Assembly: GCA_026874595.1 (NCBI GenBank)
Contig: CM049309.1
Span: 42,113,079 to 42,177,078 of the forward strand
Origin: Sipunculus nudus
Taxonomy: Eukaryota > Annelida > Sipuncula > Golfingiida > Sipunculidae
Length of the DNA: 64,000 nucleotides
Direction of reading: 5' to 3'
Shown here: positions 37,607-49,600 of the stretch, piece after piece
Layout of the letters: the number at the start of each line of letters is the position of its first letter
Position numbering within the stretch: the first letter of the stretch is position 1
Notes under the pieces: model-generated
The model's input: only the letters and a program-made list of their open reading frames with translations
Told to the model about the DNA's origin: nothing
Databases searched by the model: none
Translations under genes and position numbers: made by a program

Positions 37607-40600
37607 CTGAAAATAAAGAAACTGCACACTTCAGTATTCACAAATACAAATATTTATCTTCCAAATCAAAGAGCCGGCCATTTGAGTTTTTCTCACATGT
37701 TTCTGATAAATGCCTTGTGAATCTAATTATAGCTCACACCAAGAAAACAGATTAAGAGCCCAAGAAATATGTAATAACAAAATGTAAAATATAAAAGAAT
37801 AAATATCCAATCAAAAATACAAATATTCAAAACATATTAATTTTTAAATGTGATACTGATAGCCAACCTAAATATCAAACATGTACAATGCAATTGACCT
37901 TTCCATGAACTCTATGCGACCTTAATCACATATTCATTCAATGAATAAACATAAGCATGGGACTAAGGAGCAACCAATCAGGTGACCTTAAACACTGTAA
38001 AGTGTGAATCATATGACAAAAATAATATTTTGCATAATTTGGCAGAGCTCTGTCAAACAGAACACGTGTTGTCTGTACCAGGAAGCAGTACCCAGGTCGG
38101 CATGTTTTCCGGGATATTTTTTTATACAAATGGTACAGTATAAAACAATCTAGGCTATAGGTTGTGGGAGCCATTCCTCCCAACTACCGAGTGAATAAAA
38201 ATGTCTTACCTGGCACAAAATTCTTATGGGACAAATAATCCAATTTATATTGCAACACAGTTCATATATGACTGCGATATAGTAAACAATAGTCAGGTGA
38301 TACCAGTTGATGACGTCAGTCAATACGACTTCATGCGGCATCGCCCTTTGTCATGTCATTATTATGTTATAATCAGCTCTCGCTACCATGGGCATAGAAG
38401 TGTAGGAGTGTTTTAGGGGCTCATTATAATAATAAGTTAAAAGGGCCGAGCATTAGGGCTGTGGTGGATAGGTCAATTATAAATGATTTCTATATTCAAT
38501 AATTTTTTTTTAAATTTTAAACTAGAATACGGGTAGTCGACAAGCCACTACGTGTATCCGCCTGAATCAGAGTATATTGGGTGAAGTGAGGCATGGATTG
38601 AGTGGCAAGGGGAAATAGAGTGAAGTGTTGCATATTAGCATGGATGTCTGCAGCCAAATTGTGTATGTAGGTTGCGCCACCTACCACAAAATCCAGAAAG
38701 CCGTCCAAGTTGTATACATATGCAAAATTTAAGCCAGATAAGTCAAACCACTACATGTATATGAGTGATTTTAGCCCCTGGCAGACAAACAGATGGACGC
38801 TGTGCGAAAATGGTTGCAGGTGGCGCCACCAGTTTTGCGAATGAGCTATGTGAGAACTATACACATGCAAAACTTTGGCCCAATCGATCAAACGGTTCCC
38901 AAGATATGAGCTTGGATGTCTGCTGCATAAACTAGAATGCAGGTGGCTCCACCTGTCATAAAATCAAGAGAGCTTTCAGGGATGTATAAACCTGCAAAAT
39001 TTTAGGCAGATATGTCAAACCACTGCCGAGATATGAGTGATTTTATCCCATGGCAGACAAACAGACGGGAGCTGTGCAAACATGCCTGCAGGTGGTGCCA
39101 CCAGTTCTGCGTATGATAAAAAGCTATGTGAGATCTATACACATGCAAAATTTTGGCCCAATCGGTCAAACGGTTCCCGAGATATGAGCTTGGATGTCTG
39201 CAGCGTAAACGTGAATGTAGGTGGCGCCACCTGTCATAAAATCACAAAAGCTATCAAGGATGTATACGCATGCCAAATTTCAAGTGAATTAGTCAAATCA
39301 CTGCAGAGATATGAGTGATTTTAACCCAAGGCAGACGAACAGATGGACACTGTGCAAACATGGTTGCAGGTGGCGCCACCATTTTTTGTGTATGTTATAA
39401 AGCTCTCCAAGGGCTACATTTGTGTAAAAAAATTTTCCTGATCAGTCAAACGGTTCCCGAGATATGTGGGTTTATGTGTGGAAACAGACGCACAAATGTA
39501 CACAGAGCGCAGAGGAAAGGTCAGAGGTCAAAACAAAATCGGGGTGCAGCAGTTCACATGTGACCCGAACATAATCCCAGGTTTCGTAAAATTCCGCCCA
39601 GCGGTTACTGAGGAGTTCTCCGGACACCTACGCGGCGGCGGAGGCTGTGGGCTCAAAACATAGAATCCGCAAAACTCTGTTTTGGCGGATACAATTATCA
39701 TATTACTACTTCATGAGGTGCTATTATTAACTAAGAACACCAAGCTGCAGAGTGGACTTTGTATTAATAATATGTGAGATGAGCATGGTAAGTGATTTTC
39801 AGTGAGAACCAGATAAACTACCAGTATTATAGTAGGTAAACATCTCTGCTAAATAAGGAATGACAGCAAAAAGTCATTACTTTAAGAAACTAAGATGCTA
39901 AGACAGAGCAGATCAAGTGGGAAAAGAAAACAATTAATAAGATGATAAAGTATATTTATAAAATAAAAAAAAAACCATAAAAATTACCTGGCTTTCAGTC
40001 ATTTCTACATCAGAGGCAGAGAAATCCTGGCGACCTGCCTGTTCCACTAGGGGTCGCCTCTCGTACTTGCGACGATGCATCTCATCCACATGGGTCAGGT
40101 ACCAAGTCCCTGGGAACAGGTCATCAACAGAACTCACAGGTGTGTAAGGGGCTGTAATAAAAAGTAACATTTTAGTGAGTAGGCTGTAATAAAATGTAAA
40201 TTGTAAGTACACTGAGTAAGTAGGCCATAACAAAAAGTAAAGTTTGAGTTAGGACACTGAGCTTCAAATCAAATTTGGAGTAAGTACACTCTGATAAAAT
40301 GTAACTGTAAGTAGGCTGTAATAAAAGTAAACTAGGAGTAAGTGGGCTGTAAAAAAGAGTAAGCTTTGAGTATATGGACTGTAGCAAAGAACATCAGCAA
40401 GTGGGCTGTAACAGAGAGTAACCTCTTTGTAAAAGAAAATAATCATGTAAAAAAATAAGGCCATATTAATAGACTTTTTAGACTCAGCATTTGTTATTTG
40501 TTTACTGCATCTAACTTGAATAACATTAGTCAGCTCCCAAAGAACAAACTTTGTATGAGAAACATGGTGGTATATTCCTGAGAAGAATTAAAATAATACA

Positions 40601-43600
40601 CCTTTAGTATGGACATGAACAATTTTACATTTTTACAGAATAGAGTTCCAATCCCTTCTGTATGGCATAGGTTATAATAACCTTTCCATCAACTATGTTA
40701 ACACAGCAAGCTCCATTTCCTGAAGGGTATATTCATTGACAATAGAAATATCCCGCCTTGACCTAAACCTCTACTGAGACAACCACATGCCCAGTGCTGG
40801 TGAATGAGAAAAGGGTTTTGTAAGAGTGGGTCCACTGAACTGAAGTTTCATAAAACCATGAATTATTTAATTAAGGTCTAATCATCGTCAGAAATCATGA
40901 AAATTATATTTTTCTGAAAAACATCTGGTTTTATAGATGATTGCTATATCTATCTTTTCACAAAAACATGTTCCTGGGGTTATATTGTATCAGTAAGAAA
41001 AATAAGTATTTTATTTCAGATGTCAACCCCACATGGGGTGCAAACAGGACCAACTGTCAGATCGGCAAGAGTTAGCAGCGTGTCAGTTGCTTATTGGTTA
41101 ACCATGCGGTCGTGGCGTTAGGCAAATGGTTGATTGACAGGCATGGGGAAGCCGCGGTCAGTGAGCCGGGAAAGAGCTTATCTTTATTACTGGCACTTAC
41201 TAATTGGCACTAATTAATACAAACACGTCCCCCTATACGCCTAACCCAGAAGTAAACTGTAGTACTGAAGTAAATCGTACTCCTCCAGTCATTTTCTCCC
41301 AGGGTCCATCATTACATCGCCAAAACAATTACCTAATACATTGTTCCTTCTTATATAATATACACTATCCTCAAACTGAACGTCATGGGTCAAAGAAAAA
41401 AAGAGTAGAATGAGCGAAGATAAAATTCGCTATTTGAACGAGAGACCGTCACATACAGCTGATCACAAGGTTCCTGTGTCCGTAACGAAACTACACAGAG
41501 ATGACGATTCTGAGTCGCCAAGTGACGAAAACATGGAATCAGTACAACCTGGAGTTCCAGAATCAGTCAGCTACCGTCTGTGGCAGTGCGGCCAACTTGC
41601 TATGTTGTTGGCTGCCGCAGCAGTGTGTGCCATATGCCGTGAAGGAAATTTATCGTTAGTGGAGGAATGTACATACTGAGTACAGGCTGTGTATAGATCT
41701 TTAAAGGTGAATATTTATGTATTCAAATATATATTATATTTATTTATGTATACGCAATAAATGTTTTACATATATTTGTCTGGTACTGTGTTCATTATCG
41801 CAATTGGGTGTGTGCATTTTTGTGTGGTATATATGAATGGTGTATATAAATCTAATGAGAGAGAGATATGTGTTGCTGCTAGCTATGTAGTGTCTCATAC
41901 ATAATTGTGAGAGGGAGAGACAAGTTGTTAATTGGATAAGGGCATATGGTAGTTTGAATCAGAGCGCAGAGTAAACAGAGTGATCGTTCTTATCAGTCAC
42001 CTGACGCGTGCCCCGGCGCGGTAGCCCATGACCTGTTTACCGATGACCGGCCCCTCGGACCAGTAAGCTCCGCCTACTTTAGTTTGACAGTTCTCCAGTT
42101 GTCATGATGCCTAACAAAATTCCTTTTTTAACATTGATAAACCATTAAATTTTATAATTTATATATTGAAACCGAATCTCATCCGAACATTTAGTGAAAA
42201 AATACATCTGTCACTTGAGCTTATATCCCTGTTTTCCACTCATAACGAAATTTCTCTTCCCAAACAGTTTTTGGCCGTTTTCTCAAAACAGTATTTCAGG
42301 AGACCGTATGGTCTTCAGAGCGATATTTCTCAAAAACCATCAAATACAGTCTTCAAATTTTGAATATAGGTAAATCAACAAGTATTCTAAAATGCGATTT
42401 TTTCTTTTTCCTATATCGTTATTAGTATAGTAGAAATACGTTATTTAAACAAAATAAGTATTGTAAACATCACACATTTTTAAAAAATTTAAATTTCATT
42501 ATGAATAAAAGACTTTAAATATATAACCAAAAAAACGCCTAGAGATATTTGTATGTAGTTTCAAATGATACTATTTCCACAAACATACCCTATCCCAATT
42601 TTGAGATATATCCAATTAAAAAACAAGGGACCTATGGGTCACTGTGCTCAGCTGATGTTAACCTTGAAGGTAAAAATCTAAAATAATATAAAACGGAGAT
42701 AAAGTGTAAGAGGAAGAGGTAATAAAGGCCATGGTTAGTTTATATGATTGGTTTGTATTGATGAGCAAGAAATTGTTGCAAATAATATTTTGTGACCTGA
42801 CCATGTGTTTCCTAATGTTGAAACTGAAGCATGTGAGCAGTTTGTAGACAAATGATCTGTACAATTACCATGATCATTAGTTGGCTTTTTGATTAACTGT
42901 TGACATTTCAGTAGTTTACACATTTGTTCAATCGAATCTTTTTTTTGTATAATATATATTATTAAATATGTTTTTTTATGGAATGCATACAGTTGAAATA
43001 TAACTAATTAACAACATAAAAAATGGCAAACAAAGCCTTATCTCAAATTCTGCTGATGCAGGATAATAATGAACAAATGTTTGTAATAAATCCTCATTTT
43101 TTTATCACATCAATTTTTTTTTTAAATTTAAGTTTATATTTCTATACATTTTCAATATAACATATATATCTGAATATAAAAGTTGATTCATAATTCTCAA
43201 TTGCATCATCATAAATCTCAATCTTGTCAGATAACACCACATCATGCATACAAATGTTTATTAATTTTTTACCACAAAAATATATCTTTTAAATCTGCAA
43301 AACAATAAATATATAAAAATAATACTTGATTTAAATTTCACAGTTTTTAATTGTGTCTTTATTTATCCATAATGTGCTTCATATTTTATCATAATTTAAG
43401 CATACTGATGGGTTCCATTATGACTGGTAAAATCATTTAAAAGAAAAATGATTTCTTTAAAAATGCTACATTACACAACATTGCATCTTCTGGATTACAC
43501 CTTGAATTACTTTTTCAAGGAAAGTTTTTGCATATCAGAGTTGAAACAGCATTACAATTAAGGAGATACAGTGAAAACAATTACAATACTGCATAACACT

Positions 43601-46600
43601 TGGTGGGTTGGGTTTGCGGGGGGGGGGGGGGGGGGGGTGGGGGGTGGTGATATGAGAATAACTGTACACCTGTCACAGCAGGGGATCTCCCCCAGTGACT
43701 GTAACAAATCAGAAACCCTGGCATAGCTGACTTCCAGTGACCTGGAGTGGGACCCTGCATCTGTAATCTGTAATCAAAGCAAATGACTACAATAGAGCCT
43801 CAAGAAAAAATTCAATAACTAGCTTAATTTTCAAGCTTTTACTTCCAAATTTCAGATTTAAACAAATTAAATATTTATGTTTACATGGTGTGAAAATTAA
43901 ATCAATGGTACATACAGGAAAAAAACGTGCCATGGTCAAAGTTGGGCAAAATTTAAGGTACTGATTTTATTTTTATGCTAATTACTTAAAAAATTTACAA
44001 AATTCAGATCTAATTTTGGGCAAACAATTGAATCTTAATTAAACATAGTTATATACTTGGAAAAATAGACTCTAGTTTCAAAATTTTTCATGTTAAGTGA
44101 GTAAATATTTTTCCTGATTTTTTACAAAGTCCATTATGTTTAAGCCCATAACTTAAAGAATTTAAATTTAACAGACTTAATTTCTGGCATGTACATAGGA
44201 ACTATACAGAAGAATATTTATGGTAAATATGAGGAAAAACAGATGAGTGGTTTTGATATAAGGCAGTCCTGAAGTGTGAAAATAGGATTTTAATAAAAAA
44301 TTGAGGTTTTTCCTTAATTTTTCAAAGGAAAGAAGTCGCAAAGACCCAGTTTTCGGCTTGGTAGGAGATCTTCGGGACATCTAACATTATGCTGAATTTT
44401 GGATTCCTAGGTCTTACGGTTTCAAAACGTGCCACATCTACGGATGGACGGACGGACGGACGGACAGACGGACGGACGGACAATGGACCACGACTATAGC
44501 TCAGATGACTTATAGTCAGCTGAGCTAAAAATTATTTTAAATCATTTCAAGTTTTAAATTTTCAAAGTGGAAACTGTTACACTTTTTAAATATACCTCAT
44601 CTGATAGAGAATTTTCTAAGGATTCTAAATATATATACATCACTGTGTCTAAAATTATTATTAATATGAATTCTAAAGCTAAATTAACCCAGGGTTGTTT
44701 GACGATGATTAGACCTTAAGCCAGCTGTTTACCAAGATGGTGAGTGTCCTCTCTCAGCTTCATGTTCTCAGCAAACTTGGCAGGCTCCACTTTCTTCCTT
44801 GAGTCAAGTCGTTCTTTTAAGTTTGCCAGACTCTGCTGTAATTTGGTCAGTGCTGAGCCAGGGGTGACATCATCACAGACTCGTATGGAGTACATACTGG
44901 ACGCCAGGCCTGAGCCGTAGGAGAACAAGACAATCCGCTTTCCTGCTAGCCCCTGTGCTGGTAAACTGAAAAATGGAACAGTTAGAAAGGTAGATATTTC
45001 ATCTAGTTGACCAGTTCTCTTCACTGCAATGCATACAATGATAAACTGAAAGCAAAGGAATGAAGTAGTTTCAAAACTGTATAAGCCAAACAAAGATTCT
45101 TTTTCCGGCCACAGGCCCAATGCTTTGGTTTTAGGGTACAGGCCAGTTACTATGCAAGCCTGATTGGGCATTAGGCTTTGCTTTGGCTTTTGTAGCTGTT
45201 TTTGTCAAAGTAAATGCACCTCTCAAGAATGCACTATTTTAAATTATTGATTGCCATATTTGTCTATTTCAATTAAGGTTTTATGAAATGCTTTAAAAAA
45301 TAAACATACATCATAATTAAGCTAATAAGACAAAGTATAAGAATGTATTTTCCTTACTACTGTTTCATTCAACAGGTTCACTAGGGAGCCTTGGAAATGC
45401 CTAAATGCCTTTTCTGACCAAAAAGTACTTTTTAATATAGCACCCCCCCCCCCCCCCACAAAAAAAAAAATATGTTGTACTCAGGTTAACAGTTAGGTCT
45501 CATAACAATGATGGGCAGCACAAGTTCAACCAATGCATATTCACAAATCTGACACAGAAAACTGTAAAATCTCTCTAACCTTGCCAAGAATGAGCAGAGG
45601 CCGCCGTAGACAGAGGGAGTGTACATGTTGCCCACTTGGTTTGCCAGAAGAAGGGATGGTTCTGTCTTCTGTTTGTATATACTTTTACTAGCTGCCACCA
45701 TGGCCTTCTCAATGTCCTTGTTGAAATAGGTTTCTTCTAGTTTGATATCCCTGTAAATAAAAGAAACCAACCATGTAGTACAGATCAATTTGAATGTAAG
45801 GAAGATACTAAAAACTGGCTAAAGGTTGATGTAAGTAGACCTACATGGTACTTAACCCTCAGCAAAAGTCAGCTGACTGGCATGACACCTATATGGTGCA
45901 ATTTTCCCAAAAACTTACACAGCCAGCCAGAACGCTGAAGTCCATGTGAGAACACTGAAGTTTGCTTTCATTGTACAGGAGGTATATATAAACAAAGGAT
46001 TGAAAGTGTTAATAGTAAATACTGTATGGAAGATTATATTGTATCAATCTAGTACTGTTTTATGCTAAGATACGACCCTTATGTGATGATTATAGTGAAA
46101 TTTTTACATACTAATATAGGAAAAATATCCTGTTTCTATGTAATATTAATGGGCTTGGGCTATCTGGCCTTACAACAGGAATGCCTTGCCTGCCTATCAC
46201 CAATATAAAGTAAATAATGAAGAGATGGACCATAAAGTGTAAAAAACACTAGGAAAACATCAGATAAGTAAAAGTTATAAGGAAATGACCCAGAGAGGTA
46301 AAAAATTTAACTGAAATCTACACTAATAGCAATTCAAGCACCTGTGTTTTCACTCCAGCTATTGAAATTTTGCGGTTTCGAATTTTTTAGTAAAGAAAAA
46401 TAATTATTTATTTTATAAAATCTGAAATAATTCAGATTTAGAATTTCTTGAGAATGTACAGTATGTCCAAAACAGTATGTGCGTGTGCCATTAAGTGCAT
46501 GATTTAACAATCTAACTGACTTCAAATGACGTGTAGAAATGACATTCGAGCTTTAAAGAATCATTTTAAAAAAAAATCCTCTTCAGATATAAGCTTGCAC

Positions 46601-49600
46601 AAGGAGTCACTAGGAAAGCTTTTTATTCAGAACTTATGGGTTTCACTGAAGGTATGCAAGCAGCTATAATAAAATTATATTATTTATATCATTTGGTCAT
46701 GTCCAAAAGTAAAGGCCCAAATTTAAATGTAAAAGGTCTTTCATGTGTGTGTGGGCTGCTTGGTGTTATTAACTAAATACGGCAGACACTGAGAGGATCT
46801 GGCTCACCCCCACTGAAACTGTAGTCTTATCAAATCAGCCGTAGTACAACAGCTATTTATACACACTGACATAACTTGTTTCATTCTGTGTAATTATGGG
46901 ATAATGAATATAGCCTGACTTCATGTTCAGCTCCAAGTAGGTATGTGTGTGTGTGTGTGTGGGGGGGGGGGGGGGAGTAGTGCTGAACCTTTACATCTGA
47001 GGTAAAAAATTTAACCTTATAACAGGGAAACAATAGGGCATGCTATGGCACTGGGACAAAAAGTTATCCACTTAAAATTAAAAAAAGATCATATGAAAAA
47101 AATTTAACATCACAAGCTTAAGTTTTATAAGTGGAGCTGAAAGAGACAACACTTGTTGGAGATATTGAGTTTCATATCCTCTTTTAGTCTGAGACATTTT
47201 ATCCTTGCTCTGTTACTGCAATAACAAGGCTTTGTAATGAAATTAAAAGTATGAGAAGGTACAGGGGTTGAAAATTATGTAATAATTCCATACACCCACT
47301 TCAAAACAGGTTAAACATTACTTTATTAAAAATACACAAATACTTTTAAAAGCATAATACTGAATGAAGGTGTATTTATTTTTAATTCAAAAGGTTAGGT
47401 CCATGAACAAATGCTTCTCTCGTAATATTTTGCATATCAGGATTACAGTCTATTTCCCCAATAAAACAAGCTGGATTATAATTATATATGTCCACTGCAA
47501 AATCTTCTGCAAGTTGTCTTAACATGCATGAACATCAGGTACATATCTACTGTAAGTTTCTGCAATTTGCAATTTAAACCTAGGATTTACAGTCAAACTT
47601 TATTTTGAAATCTTAAAATCACATCAATATACTTATGAAATATAATTTACAAAAGAACATTTTCAAATGGAAATATCACATCCCTACATATATTATACAT
47701 ACATATATATACCAGGTATACATATATATTTTTAATACAATTAATGTATAAGAAAATTTATTTTAGTTCTTTATTACATTATTTTTTAATTTTAATAAAA
47801 GAGTACAACAAATTCTATAGGACAAATATCCCAATTAAATCATACACTGTTCTTTTCGAATAATCTGATTATCCAATTAACATTAAAAAAAAGGAAATCT
47901 GATACATGGGATTAGCTGGTTAAACTTGCCCTGGGAACCACCGCCCTACAACCAGGGCAAATAGGGTAAAGCCAGCAGTGTCTGTGAGTGCAGTCACCCT
48001 AGAGGCAGAGACAATAGGACCCCAAGGGGAGCTGTGTACAGTATCAGGGTATATTACACTGGTTGACATGTAAGAAGGTGAGCTGTTTATGCTGACCGCG
48101 TTCTGGGGCCACCAGGACAGCCCCTCATGAAGAATCCTCTGATGCTGTTAATAAAACTGAGCCTGTACTAGAGAATTTTGCTGAAATGAGCTGCTATGGT
48201 TGTGAAAGAAAGGACAGCTGGTTAATTAAGTATGTATAAAACACAAATGTAAACGACCTGCCCACAGGCACCATCAGCTGAACAGAGAGATGAAAAATAT
48301 GGCAGCGTACCAGGTTATTTTTTTCCCTTGTTTTTGTATAACCTTGGATGCTGTGGTTTTGAAGTACACATCTGGTGGCATTGTTTATACAATTAAAGTA
48401 AATGGCACTTTTACTGCTCTGAAGTATCCCGGTCACTCAGTGTACATCTCTGACCCACTATCAAATTAGTCCCCTGCCCTACTTTTTATATCACCATTAC
48501 TATGACATAAATTGCTAAATTTTTGTTGAGCTTTCAATTCATCAAGTGCTGGCTCTTCAATGCATGGGTGCAAGAAAGAGCCAGATAATGCAGGATTTTT
48601 AATCTAAATATCACAAGAGCTTTAAGAAACTAAAAGCAGAATATTTCAGGATTTTGTACATACCAAGCTGAAGTACATTTTGAGGACATGGTAAAACATC
48701 CAAATGGGAGAATGACACAGTTCTCTAACAATATCCCACCATATATTTCCTCATTAAATAAAAGACATACTATTGTATACTATTGTATATGACATATATT
48801 GCATGTCATTTCCAGTGCCTAGACCAAATTGAGGGGGTCCAAACTGTATAGGTTGATGAGGTTAAAGTGGACACATCCCTTAACAGAAAAGAATTTGAAG
48901 GAAAAAAGGCAATGCAGTCCTTCATAACAGATCTACATTCACAATTTGGGTCCATTTAATCAGGAGTAACCACAATTTCTGCACAAGTGCAGTATTCATG
49001 GCTATCTGGAGAGATATGTAATGGCTAGTGTATTCTTTCAAATGCATTTCCCATGTATTCGATATCATTTCCAAAACAAAGAGGCAAATCCAGGGGAGGG
49101 GTCCAGGAGGTCCAGACCCCCCCCCCCTTTTTCATCTGCGGCAAACTTTTTTTAGGCTTTCAGACAAACCTTTGCAGCCTAGACCCCCCCTTTTCCAGAC
49201 CTAGTGATTTTTTTTCATTAGTCCTCCTTGGTTGGACCCCCCCCCCCCCCCTTTTCCTAAAGCCTGGATCCGCCTTTGAAACCAGTTAACTTGGTAGGGT
49301 CATGCTATATGTTTATAAGGGTAACTGCTTCGTTAGAGAACTCAAGATATCCGGCAAATTCCTTGAAACGTTCACACATTAAAAACTAGTAAAAGGCATA
49401 TTTTCTGCCAAGTACTGCAATGGGAATCAGTCGAGAACAGTCAATATGAAAAGGAGTACAGTTATGATAATAAGTATGCCTGAATGTTGCTGGAGAGGTT
49501 AAACAGAGATAAACTGGGACAAAATCCCAAACAATCATACAAAGAATTGTGCATCTTTTCCAGATATTAGTTAGCAGAACTGCATCTCTATGGAGTTTGA

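Larger units (their letters stand above)
40152..44732 (-). other. HMG-CoA synthase intron of 4.6 kb
   Basis: Holds, left to right, a splice-site minisatellite (40152-40432), a possible small plus-strand gene at 41.4 kb inside a CpG-richer islet (about 41040-42110), and an element running 42622-44530 with a long G run near 43618-43641. Confidence 0.65.

Noticed and set aside
39037-39563. Plus-strand frames of 82-93 codons with similar starts, also seen near 55535
   Set aside because: They are translations of the 278-bp tandem units; the similarity is at DNA level and frames are not maintained across units.
38520-39698. CRISPR array
   Set aside because: The repeated palindromes are spaced 128-150 bp with conserved intervening sequence, in an intron-containing animal genome.
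40172-40464. Overlapping minus-strand frames rich in Leu and Tyr
   Set aside because: They are translations of the splice-site minisatellite.
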